Shown here: positions 40,453 through 49,365 of the stretch, one piece after another
Numbering within the stretch: the first letter of the stretch is position 1
Layout of the letters: every line of letters starts with the position of its first letter
Assembly (NCBI RefSeq): GCF_011046485.1
Contig: NZ_CP049256.1
Coordinates: 3,720,001 to 3,784,000, forward strand
Length of the DNA: 64,000 nucleotides
From: Microbacterium sp. 4R-513
GTDB lineage: Bacteria > Actinomycetota > Actinomycetes > Actinomycetales > Microbacteriaceae
Direction: 5' to 3'
The notes under the pieces: generated by a model
What the model was told of the DNA's origin: nothing
Seen by the model: only the letters and a program-made list of their open reading frames with translations
The model's database searches: none
Translations under genes and position numbers: made by a program

Positions 40453-41184
40453 GTGAAACCGTTCGTCCTTCTCGCCACCCGGGCCGAAGACCTCCCGGCC
40501 GACGAGGAGTACGCGCTCTTCCTGCGCTACACGGGGCTCGACGAGGGCTCGCTGCGTCGCGTGCGCCTCGAGTCCGAGGCCATGCCCGACTTCGACCTCG
40601 ACGAGCTCTCCGGCATCTTCGTGGGCGGCGGGCCTTTCAACGCTTCGGACCCGCCCGAGAAGAAGTCGGCTGTTCAGCATCGCGTGGAGGCCGAGTTCGC
40701 GGCGCTCCTCGACCGAGTCGTCGCCCGTGACTTCCCGTTCCTCGGCGCGTGCTACGGCGTGGGAACGGTCGGCGCCTACCTGGGCGCGACGATCGACCGG
40801 ACCTACACCGAGCCGATCAGTGTCGTGCCCGTGACGCTCACCGAGGGTGGCGCATCCGATCCGCTCCTAGCAGGGATGCCGCGGACCTTCGAGGCGTTCG
40901 TCGGCCACAAGGAGGCGATCTCGTGGCTGCCTGAGCGGGCCGTGCTGCTCGCGTCCTCCCCCACCTGCCCCGTCCAGATGTTCCGCGTCGGCCGGAACGT
41001 CTATGCGACGCAGTTCCACCCGGAGCTCGACGTCGAGGGCATCACGACGCGCATCCACGCGTACGCGTCCCACGGCTACTTCGCCGCCGACGAGCTGCAG
41101 CTGACGCTCGATGCGGTGCGGCGCGCTCCGGTGTCGCACCCGAGCCGGATGCTCGGCACTTTCGTGGAGCGCTACGCCCGGTAG
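40453..41184 (+). CDS. Class I glutamine amidotransferase (GMP synthase-like)
   Basis: Stand-alone GATase domain of 243 aa. The nucleophile elbow is LGACYGVGTVGAYLG (Cys100); the partner His189 and Glu191 are in QFHPELD. The oxyanion-side GIFVGGGPFN is also present. It resembles the GMP synthase glutaminase domain but lacks a synthetase domain, so it may be a peptidase-like or gamma-glutamyl-cleaving amidotransferase. I prefer the GTG at 40453, six bases after the TAGGGT box, over the ATG at 40450. Divergent from glgP. Confidence 0.88.
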   Translation: MKPFVLLATRAEDLPADEEYALFLRYTGLDEGSLRRVRLESEAMPDFDLDELSGIFVGGGPFNASDPPEKKSAVQHRVEAEFAALLDRVVARDFPFLGACYGVGTVGAYLGATIDRTYTEPISVVPVTLTEGGASDPLLAGMPRTFEAFVGHKEAISWLPERAVLLASSPTCPVQMFRVGRNVYATQFHPELDVEGITTRIHAYASHGYFAADELQLTLDAVRRAPVSHPSRMLGTFVERYAR

Positions 41185-41195
41185 GTCCGGGGTTC

Positions 41196-41936
41196 TCAGC
41201 CCTCGATGACGCGGGCGACGGATGCCTCGGCCACCGCCGGGTCGTCCGCCAGTCCGTCGCCCAGCCCGAGGTCGACGAGGACGATCTCGCCCACGAACTC
41301 CGGGCCGCGGCCGAGGGCCAGGCCGGCCTTCGCGGCCCCGAACGTGACGGTGACGGATGCTGGGAGCACCGCGTCGTCGGCCGTCGTGCCGTCGTCGGGC
41401 TGAAGGCCGCTCGGAAGGTCGACCGCGACGACTCGCGAATCGGCGGCCCGCACGGCCGGGAGGAGCGTCTCGACGACCTCGCGCGCGAGGCCGCGGAGCG
41501 CCGGATCGCTCGCCGCGCCGATGCCCAGGATTCCGTCGAGCACGAGGTCGTAGACAGGCTCGGCGTCGCGCACGTCGGTGAGCTGCACGAGCTCGGCACC
41601 CTCGGCGAGCGCGGTGGCGAGCGCCTTCTCGTGGACGCGCTTGCCGGTGGACAGGACGTGGACCTCCGCGCGCTGGAGAGCGGCCGCGGCGAACAGGGCG
41701 TCGCCGCCGTTGTCGCCGCTGCCCGCGAGCACGAGGACGCGCACGTCCTCTTCCGGGTGCTCGTCGAGCTCTTCGTCGACGAGTCCCTGCACGACGTGCG
41801 CGAGCGCCGCGGCCGCGCGGCGCATGAGCGGCTCGCCGGCCTCGAGCAGTGGCTGCTCGGCGGCGCGGACCTGGTCGGCGGTGTACGCCGGGACGGTGAT
41901 GCGACCCGTGACGGTGTCGTCGCCGGTCTCAGGCAT
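41196..41936 (-). CDS. nnrE: NAD(P)H-hydrate epimerase (YjeF N-terminal domain only)
   Basis: 246 aa. Epimerase that interconverts R and S forms of damaged, hydrated NAD(P)H. Motifs: YTADQVRAAEQPLLEAGEPLMRRAA, VLVLAGSGDNGGDALFAA (family GxGNNGGDG), LVLDGILGIGA and VVAVDLPSGLQPDDG. The dehydratase (NnrD) domain often fused to it is absent and must be encoded elsewhere. The ATG at 41936 overlaps the end of the yihY gene by eight bases and has AAGGAG seven bases upstream. Confidence 0.93.
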   Translation of the reverse strand: MPETGDDTVTGRITVPAYTADQVRAAEQPLLEAGEPLMRRAAAALAHVVQGLVDEELDEHPEEDVRVLVLAGSGDNGGDALFAAAALQRAEVHVLSTGKRVHEKALATALAEGAELVQLTDVRDAEPVYDLVLDGILGIGAASDPALRGLAREVVETLLPAVRAADSRVVAVDLPSGLQPDDGTTADDAVLPASVTVTFGAAKAGLALGRGPEFVGEIVLVDLGLGDGLADDPAVAEASVARVIEG

Positions 41937-42960
41937 TCGCGCGCTCCTTCTCTTCGTCGGCCCGGGCGTGCTGAAGCTCTTCGGTCGCCACGCGGACGGA
42001 TGCCTCGGCGCGCCGCACTCGCCGCTGCGCGAACGTCGATGCGCCGTGGCGCGCCTTGACCCGGTCGGCCTCCTCTTCGACGCCCGTGATGATGTACGCG
42101 CTCGCGATGAGGATGACCTGTGCCGAGAGGTTGAACCACAGGAGCAGCGCGATGAGCGACGCGAACGACGCGAGCAGCGGATTCGACGACGCTCCGCCCA
42201 GGAACAGTCCGGACAGCTGCTGCAGCACGATGAGCCCGAGGGCGCCGAAGAGCGATCCACTCCAGAGCGACCGGGCGGAGGGCTTGACCCCCGAGAGAGC
42301 GACGAAGAGCACCGCGATGGCCGCGGCATCCAGTGCGAACACCACCACGACCGTCACCGCTCGCGCCGCGAAGAGCCCCACGGGCTCATTCGCACCGACG
42401 CCGAACCATCCGAGGATGACGTTGACGCCCGCGGTGCCGAGGAAGGTGATCGCACCGGCGGCCGCGAGGCCCGCGCCGATGCCGATGGCGAGCGCGAGGT
42501 TGCGCAGGATCACCCAGACCCAGAAGACGTCGTCATGCACCTTGTCGGCGAGGATGTGGAGGGCCGTGCGGAGCGATCCGATCGCGCCGATCGCCGCGCC
42601 GATGAGTCCGATGAAGGCGATGACGCCGACGAACGTCAGGCCCGCGGGCGCCTGGATGTCCGCGGGGTCGATGAGGCCGTCCTCACCGAGGAGACCCGGG
42701 ATCGCGGCGTTGACAGCGTCGATGAGCGCCTGCCACGCCGTCGGGTTGCCCGCGAGCCAGAGCGCTGCGAGCGAGAAGCCCAGGAGCACGCCCGCGAAGA
42801 CGCTGAACAGCGTGCGGTACGTGACGCTGTCGGCGAGCATGGGGCCGCGGTGCTCGCTGTAGAGGAGCAGCGCCCGGACGGGTTTGGTGCTCAGCGCCCA
42901 CGCGGTGACCCGCTGAATGAGGTTGCGGTCTTTCGGAACGGATGCCGCGGTCTCGGCCAT
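41929..42960 (-). CDS. YihY/BrkB-family inner membrane protein
   Basis: 343-aa polytopic membrane protein with about six hydrophobic segments and a charged C-terminal tail rich in Arg/Glu (RRAEASVRVATEELQHARAD). It matches the YihY family, once annotated as ribonuclease BN or virulence factor BrkB; a transport role is suspected but unproven. Coupled to nnrE by an eight-base overlap. The ATG at 42960 is six bases after TAGCCT, with no ribosome binding site. Confidence 0.9.
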   Translation of the reverse strand: MAETAASVPKDRNLIQRVTAWALSTKPVRALLLYSEHRGPMLADSVTYRTLFSVFAGVLLGFSLAALWLAGNPTAWQALIDAVNAAIPGLLGEDGLIDPADIQAPAGLTFVGVIAFIGLIGAAIGAIGSLRTALHILADKVHDDVFWVWVILRNLALAIGIGAGLAAAGAITFLGTAGVNVILGWFGVGANEPVGLFAARAVTVVVVFALDAAAIAVLFVALSGVKPSARSLWSGSLFGALGLIVLQQLSGLFLGGASSNPLLASFASLIALLLWFNLSAQVILIASAYIITGVEEEADRVKARHGASTFAQRRVRRAEASVRVATEELQHARADEEKERANA

Positions 42961-42966
42961 GTCGTC

Positions 42967-42972
42967 AGGCTA
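42967..42972 (-). promoter_or_regulatory. -10 box TAGCCT of the yihY-nnrE operon, leaderless start predicted
   Basis: On the minus strand TAGCCT, six bases, then ATG. Confidence 0.65.
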
Positions 42973-43048
42973 ACGGCGAGGCCCCCCTGCCCTCGCGGGC
43001 TTGACAGTCGCTTCCCGTTCTCACAGCCGCGAAACCGGCCTCCTCGCT

Positions 43049-43054
43049 TATGAT
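43049..43054 (+). promoter_or_regulatory. -10 box TATGAT of pilB, followed by a G-tract leader
   Basis: TATGAT is near consensus and lies 43 bp before the pilB ATG. The predicted leader (from about 43061) contains four runs of four or five G (43061-43065, 43069-43072, 43087-43090, 43102-43105), the third forming part of the ribosome binding site. A G-quadruplex could form in the mRNA. Confidence 0.5.
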
Positions 43055-43097
43055 TCAGGTGGGGGTTTGGGGACTCCCATGGACTTGGGGAGATCCA

Positions 43098-44765
43098 ATG
43101 AGGGGACTCGCACAGACGCTTGTGCTGACCGGGGCCGTGCGTGCGGCCGAGATGTCGGCTGCGCTCGCCGAGGTGGGTGACGGCCCGGAGCTCAGAGAGC
43201 ACCTCGTCAACGCGCACATCGCGACCGAGGCGCAGGTCGCTGAGGCCGTCGCGCTGCACACAGGCCATCGCTATGTCGAGCTCGCGAACATCCCGCTCGA
43301 CCCGAACGTCGTGGCGCTCGTGCCCGGCAACATCTGCCGCAAGTACCAGCTGATCCCGCTCGACCGCCGGGGCGACCGGCTCGTGGTGGGCATCCTGGAT
43401 CCCAACGACATCGTCGCGCTCGACGACGTCGCCAGTGTCACCGACCTCTTCGTCGAGCCGGTCGTCGTCGCGCGCGACGCGCTGGAGCAGATGTTCGAGC
43501 GCTTCCTGCGGTCGGACGAGGAGCTCAGCGAGCTGTCCATCGCGATCGAGGAGAACGTCGAGTCGACGTCCGAGTCGTTCACCGAGACGATCGAGGATCA
43601 GGACGCCGACGCCCCCGTCGTGCGGTTCGTCAACCTCCTGATCTCTCAGGCCATCAACGACCGCGCGAGCGACATCCACGTCGAGCCGGGCGAGAGCCAG
43701 CTGACCGTCCGGTACCGCATCGACGGCGTGCTGCACGAGATGCAGAAGGCCGACCGGTCGATCCAGGACGGCATCATCTCGCGCCTCAAGATCATGTCGT
43801 CGATCGACATCGCGGAGAAGCGCCGGCCCCAGGATGGGCGCCTCTCGGTGGCGCACGAGGGCCGGCAGGTCGACCTCCGCGTCGCGACGCTACCGACCGT
43901 GTGGGGCGAGAAGATCGTCATGCGCATCCTCGACAACACCGGTCAGCGGATGGCGATGTCGGACCTCCTGATGTCGCCGCGCAACCTCGACCGGTTTGAG
44001 GCCTCGATCTCGCGGCCGCACGGCATGGTGCTGGCGACGGGTCCGACCGGGTCGGGCAAGTCGACGACGCTGTACACCGCGCTCCGGGCCGTGGCTAACC
44101 CGAAGATCAACGTCATCACGGTCGAAGACCCGGTGGAGTACCGCATCGGCGGCATCAACCAGGTGCAGGTGAACAACAAGGCCGGGCTGACGTTCAGCAA
44201 TGCCCTGCGGTCGATCCTGCGCTCCGACCCCGATGTCGTTCTCGTCGGCGAGATCCGCGACCACGAGACGGCCGTCATCTCCATCGAGGCGGCGCTCACC
44301 GGTCACCTCGTGCTGTCGACGCTGCACACGAACGACGCTCCGTCGGCTCTCACTCGCCTGACCGAGATCGGCTGCGAGCCGTTCCTCGTGGCGACGGCGC
44401 TCGAGGCCATCGTCGCCCAGCGTCTCGCCCGGCGGCTCTGCACGCGGTGCCGCGAGCCCTTCACCGAGCCGACCGACGTGCTGACGTCGCTCGGTTTTCC
44501 GCACGACCCGTCGGACCCGCCCCAGATCTTCCGCGCGGCCGGCTGCCCCGCCTGCTCGGGGACGGGCTACCGCGGTCGTGTCGCCCTGCACGAGGTCATG
44601 ACGCTCACCGAGGAGCTCGAGCAGCTCGTCGTGACGCGCGCGACGGGCAGCGAGATGCGTCAGGTCGCGCTGCGGCAGGGCATGGTGTCGCTCCGTGAGG
44701 ACGGCTTCAGCAAGGTCGCGCAGGGTCTCACGACCATCGAAGAGGTGCTGCGGGTCTCGGTGTAG
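43098..44765 (+). CDS. pilB: Type IV pilus assembly ATPase PilB
   Basis: Hexameric ATPase that powers pilus extension. 555 aa from the ATG at 43098 (GGGGAG five bases upstream). The N-terminal GspE-N domain (about 1-150) is followed by the ATPase: Walker A GPTGSGKSTTLYTA, Asp box VEDPVEYRIGGINQVQVN, Walker B ILRSDPDVVLVGEIRDHETA, and His box LVLSTLHTNDA. The tetracysteine zinc motif CTRCREP then CPACSGTGYRGR is intact. Unlike the other pil genes it is on the plus strand and is separated from pilC by a DUF222-HNH gene. Confidence 0.95.
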   Translation: MRGLAQTLVLTGAVRAAEMSAALAEVGDGPELREHLVNAHIATEAQVAEAVALHTGHRYVELANIPLDPNVVALVPGNICRKYQLIPLDRRGDRLVVGILDPNDIVALDDVASVTDLFVEPVVVARDALEQMFERFLRSDEELSELSIAIEENVESTSESFTETIEDQDADAPVVRFVNLLISQAINDRASDIHVEPGESQLTVRYRIDGVLHEMQKADRSIQDGIISRLKIMSSIDIAEKRRPQDGRLSVAHEGRQVDLRVATLPTVWGEKIVMRILDNTGQRMAMSDLLMSPRNLDRFEASISRPHGMVLATGPTGSGKSTTLYTALRAVANPKINVITVEDPVEYRIGGINQVQVNNKAGLTFSNALRSILRSDPDVVLVGEIRDHETAVISIEAALTGHLVLSTLHTNDAPSALTRLTEIGCEPFLVATALEAIVAQRLARRLCTRCREPFTEPTDVLTSLGFPHDPSDPPQIFRAAGCPACSGTGYRGRVALHEVMTLTEELEQLVVTRATGSEMRQVALRQGMVSLREDGFSKVAQGLTTIEEVLRVSV

Positions 44766-44806
44766 AGGACGGCGCGGTCCTGGGGAGGGCGCTGCCTCTA
44801 AAGGGC

Positions 44807-44825
44807 ACTGCCTCCGAAGGGCAGT
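44807..44825. terminator. Possible weak terminator between pilB and the HNH gene
   Basis: ACTGCC-N7-GGCAGT hairpin between two convergent stops, next to short direct repeats (GGGCGCTGCCTC, GGGCACTGCCTC). There is no T-run. Confidence 0.35.
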
Positions 44826-44861
44826 TACGTCAGATGGCGCGTCCGCCAGGTGGCCCGTCCG

Positions 44862-46169
44862 TCAGAACGGCGCGTCCGCGGATTCCGCCGGCCGGAAGAC
44901 GGGAACCCTGCGCTCCGGCTCCACGACATAGCGACGCCCCGTCGGAGAGATCCACTCGAGAGCACCACCGCTCCCCTCGATCTGGCGCACGGTCCAGCCA
45001 CCGTGGTGCTTGATCGTGTGGTGACCCGTGCAGAGCGGGCAAAGGTTTCCGAGCGAGGTGTGACCGCCGTGCTGCCACGCGATCGAGTGGTCGACCTCGC
45101 ATCTCGAGGCCGGGACGCTGCATCCCGGAGCCATGCATCGCTCGGCCCGCCACTTGACGAGCTTCGCCAGCCACGGAGGCGGCTCGTATCGATCGCGCGA
45201 GACCGAGAGCACCATTCCAGTCTCCGGATGGGTGAGGATGCGCATCATCGACCGGTCTTCCCCGGCCAGCTCGCGAGCCCGCTCGAGGGGAATCGGACCG
45301 ACTCCCTCGACGGTCGGCGGCTGCCCCGTCGCCGCTGCCGCAGCCGCCGCGCCGTCCTTCAGGAGCGCGAGCGCCGGCACCGTCACGACGACCGTCGGCC
45401 TGATCCCCCGCGCCTGCTCGGGATGCAGGTTGGAACGTCCGTCGATGAGGAGGTCGCTCATCACATCGGCGCGAGTCTGGTCGAGCGTCCGCGTCTCGTC
45501 AGGCGTCGCTTTGATGACCTTGGCCATCCTCGTAATCCGACCGTGGATCGCCTGGATCTCGACCGCGGGGCCGAAGAGCATGAGCCACGCCATGCCGTCG
45601 TCCGCAGGCATGACGGCCGTACGGCGCTGCGACGCAGCAGCTTCGTGGCGCTCAGCGAGGGTGACGAATCGCGCAGACTCCACGAGGCTGCGGAGGCGCC
45701 GACGGAAGGTGCCGATCGGCTCGACTTCGGCGAGCGCGACAGCCCGAGCGACGAGATCATCGCGCAGCTCGGCCTCCGCCTCGTCGACGAGGTCCACCAG
45801 GATGCTCGCGTGCCGCTCCGTCATGCGCGCATGAGACAGAGAGTCGAGTACGGCCGGATACCGGTGCACCACTGCCTCAGCAAGTCGCAGCAGCTCCTCG
45901 GCTGCGTGCTCGGTGATCCGCAGCCCGGCGGCGAGCTCGAGCCGCACCGAGCGGTGTGCCACCTCGTTCAGCTGCCGCCCGAATCGCTCCGCCTCGGCGA
46001 GCGCCTCGCGTCGCATCGCATCGATCCGCGCGAGCCGCTGTGCGGCGAGGACGGACATCACGTCGGCCACTTCGACGACCAATGCAAGAGAGTCCGGAAC
46101 ATCGGGAATGAACCGCTCATCCAGCCAGTCGGGGGCTTGCGCCTCTCCCAAACGGCTCTCCGGTGGCAT
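44862..46169 (-). CDS. DUF222 / HNH endonuclease domain protein
   Basis: 435 aa. The N-terminal DUF222 region (helical, about 40-330) precedes a C-terminal HNH nuclease with zinc-type Cys pairs: CMAPGCSVPASRCEVDHSIA, HTSLGNLCPLCTGHHTIKHH (Cys near residues 355-400). This family (13E12-like) is multicopy in Actinobacteria and suspected to be mobile or tied to DNA exchange; its function is unproven. It stands alone between pilB and pilC, breaking what is normally a continuous pil cluster. The ATG at 46169 is six bases after TAAGCT. Confidence 0.9.
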   Translation of the reverse strand: MPPESRLGEAQAPDWLDERFIPDVPDSLALVVEVADVMSVLAAQRLARIDAMRREALAEAERFGRQLNEVAHRSVRLELAAGLRITEHAAEELLRLAEAVVHRYPAVLDSLSHARMTERHASILVDLVDEAEAELRDDLVARAVALAEVEPIGTFRRRLRSLVESARFVTLAERHEAAASQRRTAVMPADDGMAWLMLFGPAVEIQAIHGRITRMAKVIKATPDETRTLDQTRADVMSDLLIDGRSNLHPEQARGIRPTVVVTVPALALLKDGAAAAAAATGQPPTVEGVGPIPLERARELAGEDRSMMRILTHPETGMVLSVSRDRYEPPPWLAKLVKWRAERCMAPGCSVPASRCEVDHSIAWQHGGHTSLGNLCPLCTGHHTIKHHGGWTVRQIEGSGGALEWISPTGRRYVVEPERRVPVFRPAESADAPF

Positions 46170-46175
46170 AGCACG

Positions 46176-46181
46176 AGCTTA
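46176..46181 (-). promoter_or_regulatory. -10 box TAAGCT of the HNH gene, leaderless start predicted
   Basis: On the minus strand TAAGCT, six bases, then ATG, so the gene is independent of the pil operon. Confidence 0.65.
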
Positions 46182-46216
46182 GTACATATGTTCGACACCC
46201 GCAACAACAAGCGAGC

Positions 46217-46253
46217 GACGGGGTGGCGACATCCCCCGCGTCGCCACCCCGTC
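46217..46253 (-). terminator. Terminator at the end of the pil operon
   Basis: 14-bp perfect stem GACGGGGTGGCGAC / GTCGCCACCCCGTC with a nine-base loop, 25 bp after the pilC stop. No T-run on the minus strand. It separates pilC from the HNH gene. Confidence 0.75.
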
Positions 46254-46277
46254 TTTCTCCCCCCAGAGAACTGCGCC

Positions 46278-47516
46278 CTACGCCTGCTTCGCGAGATCCC
46301 CGTAGAGCGTGAAGATGGGCAGGTAGAGCGAGATGACCATGGCACCGATGATGATGCCGAGGCCCACGATGAGGACGGGCTCGATCGTCGCCGAGAGCTG
46401 CGAGGTCGCCGTCTCGACCTCGTCCTCGTAGAAGTCCGCGATGCTCGCGAGCATCTCCGACAGCGTTCCCGACTCCTCGCCCACCGCGACCATCTGCGGG
46501 ACCATCGTCGGGAACACGCCCGCCTTGGCCAGCGGCCCGGAGAACGAGCGCCCCTGTCGCACGGAGTCCTGGATGTCGTGCACGGCCCGCTCGACCGCCC
46601 AGTTGTTCGAGGCCTGGCCCACGATCGCGAGCGCCTGGATGATCGGCACACCGGCGTCGAGCATCATCGAGAGGTTGCGGCTGAACCGCGCCACAGCCAT
46701 CTTCGTGAAGACCTTGCCGAAGATGGGCATCTTGAGCTTGAAGGGGTCGATGACCCTCCTCACGCTCTCCTTATTCCGGTTGCGGAGCCACCACACCCAG
46801 GCGACGCCGACCACGACGATGAGGAGCGGCAGAATCCACCACATGTTGCGCGAGATCGTCACGAGGATCTGCGTCGGCAGCGGAAGCGAAGTGCCGAGCC
46901 CCGCGAACATGTTCTCGAACACCGGTACGACGAAGGTCACCATCGCCAGCACGCCGATGATGGCGATGATGAGGACGATCGTCGGGTAGGTGACGGCAGC
47001 GCGGATCTTGTTCTGGAGCTCGGACTCCTTCTGATAGTTCTCGGCGAGCGACATCATCGCCCGCGAGAGGAATCCACCCGTCTCGCCCACCCGCACGATG
47101 CTGATCATGAGAGGCGGGAAGATCTCGGGATGCCGCGACAGTGCCTGCGAGAACGACGAGCCGCTCTCGACATCCGCCTGCACCTTCACGAGGGCGGGCT
47201 GCAGCCGCTTGTCCTCCGTCTGCTCGATGAGGATCGAGAGGGTCCGCATGAGCGGAAGGCCCGCGTTCAGCAGACCCGCCATCTGCCGCGTGAAAATGGC
47301 GAGCGACTTGGCCTTGACCGTCCCGCCGAGGCCCGGGATCTTGATCTCGCGGTTGAGACCGGTCTTGGAGAGCGGCGAGATCTCGAGGGGCGTGAGGCCC
47401 TGAGCGCGCAGCTTGCCGGTCACCGCCGACTCGCTGGATGCCTCCATCGAGCCCTTGATGACGCTGCCGCCGCGCGGGTCGACCGCGCGGTACGTGAATT
47501 CCTGAACGATCGCCAT
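46278..47516 (-). CDS. pilC: Type IV pilus inner membrane platform protein PilC
   Basis: Polytopic GspF-family platform protein of 412 aa on which PilB and PilT act. It has two homologous GspF domains (about 75-198 and 278-400): IFTRQMAGLLNAGLPLMRTL and ARFSRNLSMMLDAGVPIIQAL. Three main membrane segments include IVLIIAIIGVLAMVTFVVPVF. The N-terminus EFTYRAVDPRGGSVIKGSME is typical. ATG at 47516, two bases after the pilT stop. Last gene of the operon. Confidence 0.95.
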   Translation of the reverse strand: MAIVQEFTYRAVDPRGGSVIKGSMEASSESAVTGKLRAQGLTPLEISPLSKTGLNREIKIPGLGGTVKAKSLAIFTRQMAGLLNAGLPLMRTLSILIEQTEDKRLQPALVKVQADVESGSSFSQALSRHPEIFPPLMISIVRVGETGGFLSRAMMSLAENYQKESELQNKIRAAVTYPTIVLIIAIIGVLAMVTFVVPVFENMFAGLGTSLPLPTQILVTISRNMWWILPLLIVVVGVAWVWWLRNRNKESVRRVIDPFKLKMPIFGKVFTKMAVARFSRNLSMMLDAGVPIIQALAIVGQASNNWAVERAVHDIQDSVRQGRSFSGPLAKAGVFPTMVPQMVAVGEESGTLSEMLASIADFYEDEVETATSQLSATIEPVLIVGLGIIIGAMVISLYLPIFTLYGDLAKQA

Positions 47517-47518
47517 GA

Positions 47519-48652
47519 TCAGATCCCCTGGTACTGACGTTCGCCGGCGTGCATCGACCACGCCTCGGCATCGAGGTCGCGCGGCCGCACATGCACGCCG
47601 TCGAGGTACTTCGGATCGACCGCGAACATCCGGGCGACGTGTGCCGCGATGACGCCCTCCTCGACGAGTCGCCGGAGGTCTTGATCCAATGTGTGCATGC
47701 CCACCTGCGCACCGGCCTGCATCGCCGTGTAGAGCTGCGCGACCTGGCCCTCACGGATGAGGTTCGCAACCGCCGGCGTGTTGATGAGCACTTCAGTCGC
47801 GATCGTCCGGCCGCCCGTCTGCGCGAGCGGCATGAGCGTCTGGCTGATAATGCCCTGGAGGGTGTCGCCGAGCTGCGTCCGGATCTGCTGCTGCTGATCG
47901 GCGGGGAACACATCGACGATGCGGTTCACGCTCTTCGCCGCGCCCTGCGTGTGCAGGGTTGAGAGAACGAGGTGGCCCGTCTCCGCCGCGGAGAGCGCCG
48001 TCTGAATCGACTCCGGGTCGCGAAGCTCGCCGATGAGGATGACATCGGGGTCCTGGCGCAGCACGCGGCGCAGGGCCTCGGCGAACGATCCCGTGTCGGC
48101 TCCCACCTCGCGCTGGTGGATCAGGGACCTCTTGCTCTCGTGATGGAATTCGATCGGATCTTCGATCGCGATCACGTGCGCCGGCAGCGTGTTGTTGATG
48201 ATGTCGACCATCGCTGTCAGGGTCGTCGACTTGCCCGAGCCCGTCGGACCCGTGAGCAGCACGAGGCCTCTCGGCTTGAGCGCCAGGTCGCGCGCGATGG
48301 CGGGCGCCCCCAGCTCTTCGAGGGTGAAAACGCGCTGCGGGATGAAACGGAGGGCGACAGCAATCGATCCGAGCTGGCGGAACACGTTGACGCGGAAGCG
48401 CCCGAGGCCTTCGGACGCGTGCGCGAGATCCACCTCGTGGCGTTCGTCGAACTCGTCGCGCTGCGCAGGCGCCATGAGTCCGAACGCGGCCGACTCCACC
48501 CAGAGGGCGGAGAGCGGGTCGGTGTATCCGGGGATCGGCACAAGGTCGCCGTCGACGCGCATGAGCGGCGGAGCTTCGGCCGTCAGGTGGACATCGGATG
48601 CGTCGTACCGGGAGGCCGCGAGCAGCAGCCCATCGAGTGCACTCGGGCTCAT
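47519..48652 (-). CDS. pilT: Type IV pilus retraction ATPase PilT
   Basis: 377-aa retraction motor. N-terminal SDVHLTAEAPPLMRVDGDLVPI; Walker A LLTGPTGSGKSTTLTAMVD; Asp box AIEDPIEFHHESKRSLIHQREVG; Walker B LRQDPDVILIGELRD; His box LVLSTLHTQGAA. No tetracysteine motif, as expected for PilT. Its presence implies retractable pili, needed for twitching or DNA uptake. Two bases separate it from pilO and from pilC. Confidence 0.95.
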   Translation of the reverse strand: MSPSALDGLLLAASRYDASDVHLTAEAPPLMRVDGDLVPIPGYTDPLSALWVESAAFGLMAPAQRDEFDERHEVDLAHASEGLGRFRVNVFRQLGSIAVALRFIPQRVFTLEELGAPAIARDLALKPRGLVLLTGPTGSGKSTTLTAMVDIINNTLPAHVIAIEDPIEFHHESKRSLIHQREVGADTGSFAEALRRVLRQDPDVILIGELRDPESIQTALSAAETGHLVLSTLHTQGAAKSVNRIVDVFPADQQQQIRTQLGDTLQGIISQTLMPLAQTGGRTIATEVLINTPAVANLIREGQVAQLYTAMQAGAQVGMHTLDQDLRRLVEEGVIAAHVARMFAVDPKYLDGVHVRPRDLDAEAWSMHAGERQYQGI

Positions 48653-48654
48653 GA

Positions 48655-49365
48655 TCAGCCCTCCTTCGGCATGACGAAGGTGAGCGCTGACACGGTCACG
48701 TCGAAGCCCGTGCCGGTCGGAGAGACGGTCGTCTTCACCTGGCCGAGCAGTCGGGGTCCGCCTCGCAGCTCGTCGAGGAATGCGACGACCTGGTCGATCG
48801 AGTCCGCCGTCACGTTGATCGAGAAGTCGACCTGAGTGCGACCGGCGGGCGCTGCCGCGGTGCCATCCGCGGCGACAGCACCCTGGGCGCCATCCGCAGC
48901 CGCCGGAGTAGAGGCATCCGTGGGTGCGGGCGTCGCCGCCGGATCGGCGGTCGCGGCATCCGGAGCGGGCGCTGCTTCGGCGGCTTGCGCTGTCTCGTCG
49001 ATCGTCGTCGCACCGGTGCGCTCGACGAACGCGACGGCGTCGCCGGCGGTGATCCCCGTGATCGAGACACCCGCTCGTTCCGCCGCGGTGGCGACCAGTT
49101 CGAAGACGTCGTCGAGGTCGTTCGCCGGCGTGATCTGCGTCTGCAGCCCCGCGACCGAGGCCTCGATGTCGTCGAGCTGCTTCTGCTGCTCGGTGAGACT
49201 GTCGACCTGGGCTTGATACATAGCGTTCGTGTTCGCGACGGTCGCGGTCTGGCCGACGACGTCCAGCGCCTGGAAGCCGACGGGAACTGCCACGAGGAAG
49301 ATGCCGAGTGCGAGCACCGCCACCATGACGACGACGCCGATGAGGTTGATGAGCGACCGAGGCAT
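48655..49365 (-). CDS. pilO: PilO-like pilus alignment protein
   Basis: Bitopic protein of 236 aa with a membrane segment at the N-terminus (LINLIGVVVMVAVLALGIFLVAVPV), a coiled coil (YQAQVDSLTEQQKQLDDIEASVAGLQTQI) and a periplasm-side ferredoxin-like fold split by a long Ala/Pro/Asp-rich insert (about residues 125-165). PilO pairs with PilN. The assignment rests on topology and operon position. ATG overlaps the pilN stop (TGATG). Confidence 0.82.
   Translation of the reverse strand: MPRSLINLIGVVVMVAVLALGIFLVAVPVGFQALDVVGQTATVANTNAMYQAQVDSLTEQQKQLDDIEASVAGLQTQITPANDLDDVFELVATAAERAGVSITGITAGDAVAFVERTGATTIDETAQAAEAAPAPDAATADPAATPAPTDASTPAAADGAQGAVAADGTAAAPAGRTQVDFSINVTADSIDQVVAFLDELRGGPRLLGQVKTTVSPTGTGFDVTVSALTFVMPKEG

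Noticed and set aside
43001..43006. TTGACA as -35 of pilB
   Set aside because: It lies 42 bp from the TATGAT box, far beyond the usual spacing of about 17.
44862..46169. HNH gene as part of a restriction-modification or defence system
   Set aside because: No methyltransferase or other defence gene is adjacent; DUF222-HNH proteins are common single genes in Actinobacteria.
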